The position numbers and the translations under genes are program-made. From contig NZ_LODW01000127.1 of assembly GCF_002914525.1 (NCBI RefSeq), positions 205,804 through 269,803 of the forward strand: a stretch of DNA of 64,000 nucleotides. The letters are read 5' to 3'. The notes below the pieces were generated by a model. The model was not told where the DNA came from. It searched no databases and worked only from the letters and a program-made list of their open reading frames with translations. The first letter of the stretch is position 1. Every line of letters starts with the position of its first letter. Below are positions 48,325 through 57,681 of the stretch, in pieces. This stretch comes from Rhizobium hidalgonense. Lineage in GTDB: Bacteria > Pseudomonadota > Alphaproteobacteria > Rhizobiales > Rhizobiaceae.

Positions 48325-49248
48325 CTACAGCATATCGCCGAGGCTCCAATGGTTGTTCCATCGGGCGTCGATCTCGTCGTCGACATTCTGATATCTTATG
48401 TCGGTGGAGAGGCGCAGCCGCCGGCTGCTGTCCTGGTTGGTGGTTGAGGCGTGGATCATGTAGGGCGAGTGGAGCACAACGTCGCCGGCCTCATAATCGG
48501 CGGCGAGCCAGCGGGTGTCGAAGCGCTCCGCCATATCGGGGAGGTCCTTCGAGACCCAGCCGCCTTCCTTCATGTGGCTGTTATAGGCACTGATCCGCTC
48601 CTCAGGGGAAAGATCGCCGCTTGCGGCCTGAAACTCCGCCTCCATCTTGACGCCCAGCGCGTGCGAACCTTCGAGGTAGACGAGGCCGCCCATCTCGGCA
48701 GGGATATCGCCGATCGGGATCCAGGCCGTCACCAGGCGGCTGGTGCCGCCGCGGAGATAGACGAGATCGTAGTGAGCGGGTGTGGCGGTCGGCGATCCCG
48801 GCTGGGTGAAACGCATGAGCTTGCGCTTGTGCAGATAGGAGATGCCTTGCAGGAAATCATCCATGAAGCGGGTGAGCGGTGGCTGCGCGCAAAAACCTTC
48901 ATAGGCGGCGGAGCGGACAAGCGACATCAGGCGCCGGTCCGCCAAGCTCCAGTCGAAGCTGGCGGCCGACGCAATGCCTTGCGAAAAATCGCTGCCGGGC
49001 TCGACCAGTCCCGTCACCGCGAGGCGTTCGAAGACCCAGCCACGGAAATCGATGACATCGGCTCGCCGCAGAAGACCTTTCAGCCAGACATAGCCGTCAT
49101 TCTGGTAGCGGTGGCGGATGGCGTCGACGCCGATGGCGGGATCGGTCGGTGTGAGCCAGCCCATCCGCTGCGCAGCCAAGGTCTTGCCGTGGGCGGCAAG
49201 GGGAAATTCCGGCGTTCGGCTCTGCATGGCTTTGGCGGTAATCGACAT
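48325..49248 (-). CDS. Phytanoyl-CoA dioxygenase family protein
   Basis: 307 residues. The Fe(II)/2-oxoglutarate facial triad is visible: HxD in TPAHYDLVYLRGG, distal His in SPYMIHASTTNQD, and the 2-oxoglutarate Arg in SSRRLRLSTDIRY. Surrounding motifs (YQNDGYVWLKGLL; IPIGDIPAEMGGLVYLEGSH) are those of the PhyH family, which hydroxylates small molecules. ATG 49248 has GGAGAAGG upstream; a longer frame to 49365 would run past the promoter of the divergent araC gene. It is therefore likely controlled by that AraC protein. Confidence 0.92.
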   Translation of the reverse strand: MSITAKAMQSRTPEFPLAAHGKTLAAQRMGWLTPTDPAIGVDAIRHRYQNDGYVWLKGLLRRADVIDFRGWVFERLAVTGLVEPGSDFSQGIASAASFDWSLADRRLMSLVRSAAYEGFCAQPPLTRFMDDFLQGISYLHKRKLMRFTQPGSPTATPAHYDLVYLRGGTSRLVTAWIPIGDIPAEMGGLVYLEGSHALGVKMEAEFQAASGDLSPEERISAYNSHMKEGGWVSKDLPDMAERFDTRWLAADYEAGDVVLHSPYMIHASTTNQDSSRRLRLSTDIRYQNVDDEIDARWNNHWSLGDML

Positions 49249-49345
49249 TTCAGCCTTCTCCAGCTTGAATTGATTTGCCAAGAAATAGCTGATCTGCAGG
49301 GATAACCGACATAGAGGAAATAGCTCTCTGGACTTTTCGCTCATC

Positions 49346-50170
49346 ATGAGAGACGCCGAAGCCATCTACAGAACGCCGCTTGGCGCAGCCGGCGGACTGG
49401 CGGTCACCGGAAGCGGCAGGCAGCATGCCCGCCATGCGGTGACCGACCGAAAACTTCCGAGTTTCGCCGTCGTGTTGGTGGAGCGCGGGCAGGGCTGGCT
49501 GGAAACCGCCGCCAGCGGTCGCCTCAGCCTGACCGGGCCTGCCCTGTTCTGGCTGTTTCCCAACCGCGCGCATTCCTACGCTCCCGACCAAGGCGGCTGG
49601 GACGAGCGCTGGGCGCTTTTCGAAGGATCATTCACGCGGGATTTCGTCAGGCTGAGGATGATTGCCGAGCGACATCCGGTCGTCGCCTTGCATCGCCTCG
49701 ATGAGGTGGCGCGGCTCTTCGGGACGCTCCACGCCGATCTGCTTGACGATACCCACCTGGGGCAGGCGTCGGCCGCTTTAATGCTGCATCGCATCGTCAT
49801 ATCAGCCGCCAGACAGGCAATTGGAGTGGCGGATCAACGCCGGGAAAGGCCCGACATGGCCGGCATCGTGGAAACGCTACGGCGGCGGGCGATGCAACCG
49901 CTCGACCTTTCCGCCTTTGCCGCCGAGCACGGGATGTCTCCGGCAACATTGCGCCGGCGGTTCACGCTTGAAACGGGGCTGCCGCCCAAGGCATTTCAGC
50001 TTCGGGCGCGCATGGACCATGCCAAACAGCTGTTGGCAACCACCGACGAAAAAATCGAAACGGTTGCCGCCATGATCGGTCTGGATGACCCATTCTATTT
50101 TTCACGGGCCTTCCACGAGCGTGAGGGCTGCAGTCCTCGCGAATTCCGCGCTCGATACAGGCGGATGTGA
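49346..50170 (+). CDS. AraC family transcriptional regulator
   Basis: 274 residues. An N-terminal cupin-like ligand domain (LVERGQGWLETAASGRLSLT; LFWLFPNRAHSYAPDQGGWD) precedes two HTH motifs in the last ~100 residues (LDLSAFAAEHGMSPATLRRR; IETVAAMIGLDDPFYFSRAF, then REGCSPREFRARYRRM). The gene is divergent from the PhyH dioxygenase 97 bases away, a common regulator-target layout for phytanoyl-CoA dioxygenases. Ligand unknown. Confidence 0.93.
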   Translation: MRDAEAIYRTPLGAAGGLAVTGSGRQHARHAVTDRKLPSFAVVLVERGQGWLETAASGRLSLTGPALFWLFPNRAHSYAPDQGGWDERWALFEGSFTRDFVRLRMIAERHPVVALHRLDEVARLFGTLHADLLDDTHLGQASAALMLHRIVISAARQAIGVADQRRERPDMAGIVETLRRRAMQPLDLSAFAAEHGMSPATLRRRFTLETGLPPKAFQLRARMDHAKQLLATTDEKIETVAAMIGLDDPFYFSRAFHEREGCSPREFRARYRRM

Positions 50171-50195
50171 GCGCCCGGTGCCACCGGCCGGCGCG

Positions 50196-51218
50196 TCAGC
50201 GCCAGCCAAGCGCCGGGGCGACGTGGGTCAGAATTGCCTCGATGACATGGGCGTTGTAGGCGACGCCGAGCTGGTTGGGGACGGTGAGCAGCAGCGTGTC
50301 GGCCTCGGCGATCGCCTCGTCTTCGGCAAGCTGCCGGATCAGAACGTCGGGTTCGGCGGCATAGCTGCGGCCGAAGATTGCCCGGGTCTTCTCGTCGATG
50401 AAACCGATCTTGTCGTCCTCGTCGTTGCCATAGCCGAAATAGGCGCGATCGCGGTCGTCGACCAGTGCGAAGATGCTGCGGCTGACCGAAACGCGCGGCT
50501 GTCGCGTGTGACCGGCTGCCTTCCACGCCTCGCGATAAGCGCGGATCTGCTCGGCCTGCTGGACGTGGAACGGCTCTCCCGTCTCGTCGTCCTTCAGCGT
50601 CGAACTCTGCAGGTTCATGCCGAGCTTGGCCGCCCAGACAGCGGTGGCATTGGAGCTTGCGCCCCACCAGATCCGCTCGCGCAGCCCCTCCGAATGCGGC
50701 TCGAGACGCAGCAGGCCGGGCGGGTTCGGAAACATCGGCCGCGGGTTTGGCTTGGCAAAACCGTCGCCGCGCAGGATCTCGAGAAAGACTTCGGCGTGGT
50801 GGCGGGCCATGTCTGCCTCGCTCTGGCCTTCGGGCGGAGCGTAGCCGAAATGGCGCCAGCCATCGATCACCTGTTCCGGCGAGCCGCGGCTGATGCCGAG
50901 CTGCAACCGGCCGCCGGCGATAAGATCGGCGGCACCGGCATCCTCGGCCATATAAAGCGGGTTCTCGTAGCGCATGTCGATGACCGCGGTGCCGATCTCG
51001 ATCCGGCTGGTTCTTGCGCCGACGGCCGATAGCAGCGGGAAGGGTGCGGCCAGCTGACGGGCGAAATGATGCACCCGGAAATACGCCCCGTCGGCTCCGA
51101 GCTCCTCGGCCGCGACCGCAAGGTCGATCGATTGCAGCAGCGCATCGGCCGCCGAGCGCGTCTGCGACTGAGGCGAGGGCGTCCAGTGCCCGAACGAGAG
51201 GAAACCGATCTTCTTCAT
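50196..51218 (-). CDS. LLM class flavin-dependent oxidoreductase
   Basis: 340 residues. The luciferase-like TIM-barrel pattern is complete: GFLSFGHWTPSPQSQTRSAA, LAVAAEELGADGAYFRVHHF, FPLLSAVGARTSRIEIGTAV, MRYENPLYMAEDAGAADLIA, GGRLQLGISRGSPEQVIDGW, and WWGASSNATAVWAAKLGMNL. It needs reduced FMN or F420 and oxidises an unknown substrate. ATG 51218 (MKKIGFLSFG) is used because AAAAGGCG precedes it. The 338-base gap upstream (51219-51556) shows nothing recognisable apart from promoters. Confidence 0.9.
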   Translation of the reverse strand: MKKIGFLSFGHWTPSPQSQTRSAADALLQSIDLAVAAEELGADGAYFRVHHFARQLAAPFPLLSAVGARTSRIEIGTAVIDMRYENPLYMAEDAGAADLIAGGRLQLGISRGSPEQVIDGWRHFGYAPPEGQSEADMARHHAEVFLEILRGDGFAKPNPRPMFPNPPGLLRLEPHSEGLRERIWWGASSNATAVWAAKLGMNLQSSTLKDDETGEPFHVQQAEQIRAYREAWKAAGHTRQPRVSVSRSIFALVDDRDRAYFGYGNDEDDKIGFIDEKTRAIFGRSYAAEPDVLIRQLAEDEAIAEADTLLLTVPNQLGVAYNAHVIEAILTHVAPALGWR

Positions 51219-51556
51219 GTCGCGCCTTTTCCGTTGCATCTTATGGTGGATGGGTCATGGCATAGTTTTGGGCAGGAAGACAATCGGAAGCGGGTGGGTG
51301 TAGCGTATCACTTATCCGGCATTTAGGCGCTATCTTGCCGCCCAGCCGTGAACGTATCGCGTGAACATCCCAACGCCATTTTCTGTGACAGTCACAGGAG
51401 AGGGTGGGCGGGCGGACGTTCGCGACGGTCCATATGCGAACTCAAGCCAAAGGCGAGGCAATCGCTGTAAGTGCCGGGAAATGAGTCAGATTTCTCTCAG
51501 ATCCGCCGCGGTGGTCCTGACTTCACCTTGCTTACGACAGGCGCTAAAAGGGAGAT

Positions 51557-52198
51557 ATGCGCTACACATTCGCCATAGGCGATATTCACGGCTGCGTCGA
51601 TCCGCTGAACAGGATGATCGATCAGATCGAGGCTTATGCGTCTGAAGGCACGGTCGTCTTCCTTGGCGACTATGTCGATCGCGGGCCTGACAGCAAAAGT
51701 GTCCTCGACCGGATCATTGCCGGCCCCTGGGGCCAGTGGTCGTGGATCTGCCTCAAAGGCAATCATGAAGATATGATGGCCGCTGCCTATGCCGACAGCG
51801 ACAACAGAGCCCAATGGCTCGGCAATGGCGGGCTGGAAACCGAAATATCCTATGGCGGCAGGGTTCCGCACGAGCATCTGCGATGGGCGGCCGATCGTCC
51901 GTTGCTGCATGTCGATCAGCATCGCATCTTCGTCCATGCCGGTGTCGACCCGGCATTTCCATTGGAACAGCAGAGTGCGGGCGATCTTCTTTGGATCCGG
52001 TTTCCTCCCGGTTTGTCTGAAGACTATTGGGGCAAACACCTCGTCCACGGCCATACACCGTCACTGTCCAACCCGGTGACGACAGGAAACCGCACCAACA
52101 TCGACAGCGCCTGCGTCTTCGGCGGCAAGCTCTCGTGCGCGGTCTTCGATGATGATGTTGCCGGCGGGCCGATCGGGTTTATCGAGGTGAGGGCGTGA
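51557..52198 (+). CDS. PPP-type serine/threonine phosphatase
   Basis: 213 residues, the compact bacterial (PrpA/PrpB, lambda-phosphatase-like) form. All metal and catalytic motifs are present in order: FAIGDIHGCVDPL, VVFLGDYVDRGPDSK, WICLKGNHEDMM, IFVHAGVD and LVHGHTPS. Such enzymes dephosphorylate proteins or diadenosine tetraphosphate. No cognate kinase gene adjoins. A large hairpin follows the gene at 52322-52381. Confidence 0.93.
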   Translation: MRYTFAIGDIHGCVDPLNRMIDQIEAYASEGTVVFLGDYVDRGPDSKSVLDRIIAGPWGQWSWICLKGNHEDMMAAAYADSDNRAQWLGNGGLETEISYGGRVPHEHLRWAADRPLLHVDQHRIFVHAGVDPAFPLEQQSAGDLLWIRFPPGLSEDYWGKHLVHGHTPSLSNPVTTGNRTNIDSACVFGGKLSCAVFDDDVAGGPIGFIEVRA

Positions 52199-52321
52199 AC
52201 TTGGGTCCGCCTGCAGGGAGATAATGCCGGAGACGGCTGAGGGGCGGTGCTGCTGAGCGGGCAAGCCTATCGCCCCGCCATGACTCTTCAGCAGAAAGTT
52301 CGGCGAGAACGCCATCCCAAT

Positions 52322-52381
52322 CTCCGTCATTCCTGTGACATCCCTCGGGCAAAGCCCTGAGGCCACCGGAATGACGGAGAG
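52322..52381. terminator. Long inverted repeat between convergent genes
   Basis: CTCCGTCATTCC near 52322 and GGAATGACGGAG near 52370 are exact complements. A nested arm CCTCGGG-CAAAG-CCCTGAGG fills the middle. There is no T-run. It may be an interspersed palindrome that also protects or terminates both transcripts. Confidence 0.55.
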
Positions 52382-52406
52382 ATGTGGCGGCGTCATTATC
52401 GAAGAC

Positions 52407-52757
52407 TCAGGCCCGCCAGCCGGCGGCGAGCCGCAGCCAGGGCGTCAGATGGAAGCCGCTCATCAGCAGATACATCGGCACCATTCCGCCGATCGGGAAG
52501 TTATCCGGCGTCGTGGTGCAGATCATGTCAGCGCTGCCGGTCGCAACCGTCAGCAGCGCCATGAGCGCGAACGTCGGGGCGGCGGCGAGCGCCAGCCGGT
52601 CGGCAGCGCGGGCGGCGATCCGGCCGGTCGGGCTAGCCATGCTCCCGCTCGATCTACCGGCGGATCCGTCGTCGGCGGCGGCCAGCGACAGCCATTCGGC
52701 GGCGTTGAGGGCAGCCTTGCCGTCGCCTCTCTCAGGGGTTTGAAGCAACATCGGCAT
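52407..52757 (-). CDS. Small membrane protein coupled to DUF899 gene
   Basis: 116 residues. ATG 52757 overlaps the DUF899 stop as TGATG. A polar Ala/Ser/Gly-rich N-terminal half (LNAAEWLSLAAADDGSAGRS) leads to a clear transmembrane helix (ALAAAPTFALMALLTVATGS). It is followed by MICTTTPDNFPIGGMVPMYL and a second short hydrophobic stretch. It is probably a two-span inner membrane protein. Family not recognised. Tight coupling implies a shared process with the thioredoxin-like DUF899 protein. Confidence 0.7.
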   Translation of the reverse strand: MPMLLQTPERGDGKAALNAAEWLSLAAADDGSAGRSSGSMASPTGRIAARAADRLALAAAPTFALMALLTVATGSADMICTTTPDNFPIGGMVPMYLLMSGFHLTPWLRLAAGWRA

Positions 52758-53554
52758 CACTCCTTGCCGTACCGGTCGTGATGGCGCCACCAGATTCCGG
52801 TTTCGTTGCGGCCCTTCGGTGCGCGGTCGAGCCATTGGTACATGCCCCAGAGGCCGTCCAACCCGCGCGCATAGCTGGAATAACTGTGGTAGACGGCGCC
52901 GTCGATGAGTTCGAAGGCGCTGACGCCCGGGCGGTCGCGGGTGTAGGTCATGATATCGGTGCCGGTCATGGCGGCGATTTGGGCGACCGGGCCTTCTCCC
53001 TCAGGCTGCTGCCATTGCTGCACGATTTGGCCGGCGACCGGTTCGGGGGCGGGCGGTTCGCGGCGATAGTTATATTCTATACCGCCCTGACGCTGGTCTT
53101 CGGCGCTGAACCAGACGCTGAAATCGGCGTTGAAATCGCTGCCGTCCGAGGAGGCCCAGGGAAAGCTCCAGTCCATGCGCCGCTTGAAGGCCTCAAGTTT
53201 TTCAAGCGGCGCCCGCGAGACCGCCCAGAAGGCGACGTCGTGGTTTTCCAGATGGACGAAGACGCCGTTGAAGCCGTCGGCGATCGAGGAGCAGGAGGGG
53301 CATCCCGCACTGTAATCCGGCCCGAACATGAAGTGATAGATCAGAAGCTGCGAGCGCCCGCCGAAGAGATCCTTCAGCGAGGCACCGCCGCCTTCGGTGT
53401 CGAAACGGTATTGCTTGTCGATCCTGACGCGGGGCAGTTGCTGGCGTTTGACCGCCAGCGCGTCGCTCCGCCGTGTCAGTTCCTTTTCTTCCTTAAGCAG
53501 ATCGAGCCTTGCTGCCAGCCACGGCTGGCGCGTCGCATTCGGTATTGCCGTCAT
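52757..53554 (-). CDS. DUF899 thioredoxin-like family protein
   Basis: 265 residues. N-terminal helices (ARLDLLKEEKELTRRSDALA, then VKRQQLPRVRIDKQYRFDTE) precede a thioredoxin-like domain with YHFMFGPDYSAGCPSCSSIA. The CPSC motif is a redox-type CxxC. The rest (RAPLEKLEAFKRRMDWSFPW; VWFSAEDQRQGGIEYNYRRE; and a terminal TGIWWRHHDRYG) is diagnostic for DUF899. Function unproven, probably redox. Start ATG 53554 is the natural domain start. The gene is divergent from an HTH regulator-like gene 115 bases away. Confidence 0.9.
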   Translation of the reverse strand: MTAIPNATRQPWLAARLDLLKEEKELTRRSDALAVKRQQLPRVRIDKQYRFDTEGGGASLKDLFGGRSQLLIYHFMFGPDYSAGCPSCSSIADGFNGVFVHLENHDVAFWAVSRAPLEKLEAFKRRMDWSFPWASSDGSDFNADFSVWFSAEDQRQGGIEYNYRREPPAPEPVAGQIVQQWQQPEGEGPVAQIAAMTGTDIMTYTRDRPGVSAFELIDGAVYHSYSSYARGLDGLWGMYQWLDRAPKGRNETGIWWRHHDRYGKE

Positions 53555-53668
53555 GGGTCTTCTCCTTTGCCTGTCTCTCGTCGTAGCATCCGGCTCGGTT
53601 GCGGCCGTTGAACGAAGACTACGGCCGGGTAGCGAAATGGCGGGAGTGACAAGTGTGACGGGATTTGA

Positions 53669-54889
53669 ATGGACTCGCTGATCACAGCAGCGGCGCGGGC
53701 GCTGGCAACGGGTGACGCGCTCGGCGCGCTGAAGCGGGTGGCGCTGCGCGACGATGCGCCGGCGCTTGCGCTGCGCGGTATTGCGATGGCGCAGCTTGGC
53801 GACCTCGCGCGCGCCAAGGCCCTGTTGAAGAGTGCGGCGCGCGCCTTCGGGCCGCGGGAGGCGGTGGCGCGGGCGCGTTGCGTGGTCGCCGAGGCCGAGA
53901 TCGCACTCGTCTCGCGTGATCTCATCTGGCCGCCGAAGGCGTTGGAAGCGGCGCGCAGGGTGCTGGAAGCGCATGGCGACAGGATCAATGCCGCCCATGC
54001 GGGCAACGTCGCCATTCGCAGGCTGGTGCTGATCGGCCGCCTCGACGAGGCCGAGCGCGCGCTCGCAGCCCTCGATCCGACACCGTTGCCGCCGGCGCTG
54101 CGGGCCGCCCACGAGCTGGTGACGGCCGGCATCGCCGTCCGGCGCCTGCAGACGCAGGCAGCTCGCAGCGCCCTCGATCGGGCAAGGCTCGCGGCGCGCG
54201 CGGCCGCTATCCCCGCTTTGACGGCGGAGGTCGAAACTGCCGCGCTGGTGCTCGACACCCCGGCGGCACGGCTGATGTCGCACGGAGAGGAACACCCGCT
54301 GCTGCTCGCCGAGGTGGAGGCGCTGCTTTCCTCCGGCACGCTTGTCGTCGATGCCTGCCGCCATGTGATGTGGAGTGCGGGCGCCGCCGTTTCGCTGGCG
54401 ACGCGGCCAGTGCTGTTTGCACTTGCCCGCACGCTGGCCGAAGCCTGGCCCGGGGATGCGGCAAGAGGCACGCTAATAACGCGCGCCTTCCGCGGCAAAC
54501 ATGCCGATGAATCGCATCGCGCGCGGCTGCGGGTCGAGATCGGCCGGCTGCGCGCTGAACTGCGGGGACTGGCGGAGGTTTCGGCGACGAAGCGCGGTTT
54601 TGCGCTTTCGCCGTGCGGCGCCGGGGAAATTGCCGTTCTGGCGCCACTCGTCGAGGGGTCTCATGGAGCGGTGCTGGCGTTTCTGGCCGACGGAGAGGCA
54701 TGGTCGAGTTCGGCTTTGGCGATCGCGCTCGGGGCCAGCTCCCGCACCGTGCAGCGCGCGCTGGATTCGCTGGCCGGTGCCGGCAAGGTGCAATCGCTGG
54801 GGCGTGGGCGGGCACGGCGTTGGATGAGCCCGCCGCTGTCGGGTTTCCCGACGATCTTGTTACTCCCCGGACCGCTACCGAGCGATTAG
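53669..54889 (+). CDS. Helix-turn-helix protein with TPR-like helical body
   Basis: 406 residues, extremely Ala/Arg/Leu-rich. Residues 1-270 look like helical hairpin repeats (TPR-like: LRGIAMAQLGDLARAKALLK; RLVLIGRLDEAERALAALDP). The C-terminal ~120 residues contain SSSALAIALGASSRTVQRAL then DSLAGAGKVQSLGRGRARRW, a winged-helix DNA-binding motif. It probably regulates the beta-propeller gene that follows 31 bases after its stop. Rhizobial copies of this pair exist as I recall, but its ligand is unknown. Confidence 0.75.
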   Translation: MDSLITAAARALATGDALGALKRVALRDDAPALALRGIAMAQLGDLARAKALLKSAARAFGPREAVARARCVVAEAEIALVSRDLIWPPKALEAARRVLEAHGDRINAAHAGNVAIRRLVLIGRLDEAERALAALDPTPLPPALRAAHELVTAGIAVRRLQTQAARSALDRARLAARAAAIPALTAEVETAALVLDTPAARLMSHGEEHPLLLAEVEALLSSGTLVVDACRHVMWSAGAAVSLATRPVLFALARTLAEAWPGDAARGTLITRAFRGKHADESHRARLRVEIGRLRAELRGLAEVSATKRGFALSPCGAGEIAVLAPLVEGSHGAVLAFLADGEAWSSSALAIALGASSRTVQRALDSLAGAGKVQSLGRGRARRWMSPPLSGFPTILLLPGPLPSD

Positions 54890-54920
54890 GATGGCCCGAA
54901 TTGTAATAGGGAAGGAAAAG

Positions 54921-55553
54921 ATGAAAAAATCAGCTGCGAATATCCTGCGTGAATATGGGCCTTTTCCTGGCACTGACCGCGTCAATGGCGTTACCTTCGA
55001 CGGCGAGCACATTTGGTTTGCCTCGGGTGACAGGCTGAACGCGCTTGATCCCGAAAGCGGTGAGGTGGTGCGCTCGGTTGAGGTCGCGTCTCATGCCGGA
55101 ACTGCCTTCGACGGCGAGTTTCTCTACCAGATCGCCGAGGATGTCATTCACAAGGTCGACCCGAAGACCGGCCGCATCCTGGCCACGATCCCGGCGCCCG
55201 GCAATGGCGGCGATTCCGGCCTTGCCTGGGCCGAAGGCACGCTCTGGGTCGGCCAGCACCGCGGCCGCAGGATCCATCAGATCGATCCGGAGACCGGCAA
55301 GATCCTGCGCACCATCGAATCCAACCGCGTCGTGACGGGCGTCACCTGGGTCGACGGCCAGCTCTGGCACGGCACCTGGGAGGGCGACGACAGCGACGTC
55401 AGGCGCATCGACCCCGAAACCGGAGAAGTGCTGGAGCGGCTCGACATGCCCGAAGGCACCGGCGTCTCGGGCCTCGAATCCGACGGCGGCGACTGCTTCT
55501 TCTGCGGTGGCGGCGGCAGCGGCAAGATCCGCGCCATCAGCCGGCCGAAGTAG
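54921..55553 (+). CDS. Glutamine cyclotransferase-like beta-propeller protein
   Basis: 210 residues starting at ATG 54921 with AAGGAAAAG upstream. Blade-like repeats recur: GVTFDGEHIWFASGDRLNAL, GTAFDGEFLYQIAEDVIHKV, GLAWAEGTLWVGQHRGRRIH, GVTWVDGQLWHGTWEGDDSD. Each is followed by DPETG(E/K) turns. This is the five-blade pattern seen in glutamine cyclotransferase/SMP30-like proteins. There is no signal peptide, so it is likely cytoplasmic. A late CFFCGGGGSG is odd. Enzymatic activity is not assured. Confidence 0.8.
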   Translation: MKKSAANILREYGPFPGTDRVNGVTFDGEHIWFASGDRLNALDPESGEVVRSVEVASHAGTAFDGEFLYQIAEDVIHKVDPKTGRILATIPAPGNGGDSGLAWAEGTLWVGQHRGRRIHQIDPETGKILRTIESNRVVTGVTWVDGQLWHGTWEGDDSDVRRIDPETGEVLERLDMPEGTGVSGLESDGGDCFFCGGGGSGKIRAISRPK

Positions 55554-55756
55554 ATGCGGCCGATGCGGCATAACTCTCCCATGCGATAGTCAGCGCGCCA
55601 AGAAACCGGCTCCCAAATCGTTGGCATCTATGTCCCAGTTGTCAGAATTTCGATCGGGTGAGCGATTGATTTCCTGACCTGACAATCTAGTTTGGCGGCA
55701 GTGTCGAGGCTTCGGTGTCGGCCTGGACGCAAAGCTGGCGTGACCGGGGGAAGACT

Positions 55757-56671
55757 TTGAAATATCTGCGCACGACGCTCGGGCCCAAGAGCAAACCCGA
55801 ACTTGGAATGATCCTGCCGCACGAGCACGTCTTCGTCGACCTCAGGACACCCGACCAGCCCGGTTATGCGGAAGCAGAAACCGAAGACGTGGTTCGGTTG
55901 ATGGCGCCTGAAATCGAGCGCATCAAGAAGCTCGGGGTCACGGCACTGGTCGAATGTTCGACGGGCGGCGTCGGACGCCGTGCGGATATCGATCTTGCCG
56001 TATCACTGGCGACGGATTTTCCGATCGTCGTTCCCACCGGCAATTACCGTGAACCCTGGATTCCCGAATGGGTCCGCCATGCGTCCGAGCGGGAGCTGGA
56101 GGCGTGGATGCTGCGCGAGCTGACGGAGCAGATCGACGAGATCGGGTTCCAGGCAGGCTGGATCAAGCTCAGCGCCGGTGATGACGGCATGACGGCGCTC
56201 GAGACGAAAATCCTGCGGGCAGCGGCGCGCGCCGCGGCGCAGACGGACGCCGTCATCGGCAGTCATACGATCAGGGGACGGGTCGTCATGGATCAGCTCG
56301 ATGTCATCGAGGCGGAAGGCTATCGGGCCGACAGGTTCATCTCCATTCACACGCAGGAAGAAAAAGACTTCGCCTATAATCTTGCCGTTGCCCAGCGAGG
56401 TGCCTGGATCGAGTATGACCATGTCGGCCGGGCCGGGGACGACGAGGTGGCCGAGCTGGTGATCAGGGCGCTGGAGGCTGGTTGCGGCGACCGCCTGTTG
56501 TTGAGCCATGACCGGGGCTGGTACGATCCGGCGCTGCCGATGGGCGGGACACCCAAGCCCTACACCCATCTTTCCACGGTCCTGCTGCCCGAGTTAAGAC
56601 GGCGAGGCGTGGACGACGGGACCCTGATGCGCCTGACCCACGACAATCCGTTCGAGGCTTTCGCCCGATAG
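55757..56671 (+). CDS. Phosphotriesterase (amidohydrolase) family protein
   Basis: 304 residues. Metal ligands are HEHVFVD (HxH), the carbamylated-type Lys in GWIKLSAG, His in IGSHTIRG and FISIHTQEE, and the catalytic Asp in LLSHDRGWYDP. This is the order of the PTE/PHP subfamily, whose natural members are lactonases or unknown hydrolases. TTG 55757 is preferred because GGGGAAG stands four bases before it and the family begins close to this point; GTG 55715 is the alternative. Confidence 0.88.
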   Translation: MKYLRTTLGPKSKPELGMILPHEHVFVDLRTPDQPGYAEAETEDVVRLMAPEIERIKKLGVTALVECSTGGVGRRADIDLAVSLATDFPIVVPTGNYREPWIPEWVRHASERELEAWMLRELTEQIDEIGFQAGWIKLSAGDDGMTALETKILRAAARAAAQTDAVIGSHTIRGRVVMDQLDVIEAEGYRADRFISIHTQEEKDFAYNLAVAQRGAWIEYDHVGRAGDDEVAELVIRALEAGCGDRLLLSHDRGWYDPALPMGGTPKPYTHLSTVLLPELRRRGVDDGTLMRLTHDNPFEAFAR

Positions 56672-57012
56672 GAGCAGGCCGGGTGAAAGAAGCCTGACGG
56701 CATGACGTGTTTCCTAAGAAGCGCGATGATCACTTCGTGAGCGGGGCGTCCTAAACGGTGCCCACGGCTTGCTCGAAATCCCTTTAACCGATTGCGCACA
56801 TCTCGGCTCCGCCGAGCGGAGCTCACCGAGGATGCCGTGGGACCGGCCAAATGCCCGATCGTTAAAACGACGAAAGTGTTCGTGCCTGCTGCCAGGTTCG
56901 CGATTCACTCGATCAGAAGCCCGTTCGCTGACCCCTAAGGATAGGTTATGAGCGCTGCGCCGATCCAATTGATTGCCGCGCTATTGTCCAAAAACGCTGA
57001 CGATACTCCGAT
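56672..57012. other. Gap with a small hairpin only
   Basis: 341 bases between convergent genes. GCTCCGC-CGA-GCGGAGC (56806-56822) is a perfect 7-bp hairpin without a T-run. Short frames on both strands look random. I see no repeat-family copy. Confidence 0.4.
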
Positions 57013-57549
57013 TTATGCCGGCCCATCCTCTTCGAACAAAAGCGCCATCCCGATCGCATCGATGAACCGGCCGTCGATACGCGCGGCGCGGCGGATTATG
57101 CCCTCGCGCACGAACCCCGTTTTTTCATAGAGGGCGAGCGCCCGGAGATTGTCCTGGTAAACATCGAGTTCGACCCTGATAAAGCCGGCCTCCTGCGCGG
57201 CTCTCAACGTCGTCTCGATGAGCTTTCGTCCAAGACCCTGGCCGCGATAGGCGGGAAGGATCCCCATTCCGAGCTTGCCGCGATGGGCGTGCGACGGGAA
57301 GAAATGCCGGTCGATGTCGCACCAGCCGACGACCTCGTCTTGCGCGATAGCCACGAATTGCGGATTGCCTTTTGCAATCATGCCCATCACGAATGCGCGT
57401 GTCTCCGGCAGCGGCGTTGCTTCCAGCATGGACAGGTATTTTTTCTCCCGCGCAACGACGTCGAGCGCACGATGAAAGCTGTCGATATGGGCAGCAGCGA
57501 TTGGTTCGATCCTGATGCCTGACGTATCTGACGATGCGGCGGCGTCCAT
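57013..57549 (-). CDS. GNAT family N-acetyltransferase
   Basis: 178 residues. The acetyl-CoA binding loop is LGMGILPAYRGQGLGRKLIE (R-G-Q-G-L-G). It is followed by VELDVYQDNLRALALYEKTG and FVREGIIRR, the usual beta-bulge and terminal strands. The N-terminus (IRIEPIAAAHIDSFHRALDV) is the acceptor-side region. It is similar in layout to small-molecule or protein GNATs of Rhizobium. Acceptor unknown. Confidence 0.9.
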   Translation of the reverse strand: MDAAASSDTSGIRIEPIAAAHIDSFHRALDVVAREKKYLSMLEATPLPETRAFVMGMIAKGNPQFVAIAQDEVVGWCDIDRHFFPSHAHRGKLGMGILPAYRGQGLGRKLIETTLRAAQEAGFIRVELDVYQDNLRALALYEKTGFVREGIIRRAARIDGRFIDAIGMALLFEEDGPA

Positions 57550-57681
57550 GCGCTTCTCCTTCGACGAGTCGCGACTGCCTTCGAAGGCCTGCCGCGGACT
57601 TCAGGGGAGCGTATAATTCACGCTCCGTCAACCTTTGCGTGTCAATTTCTCGGCAGCGGGCGCCATCAAAAGGTTGCAGAA

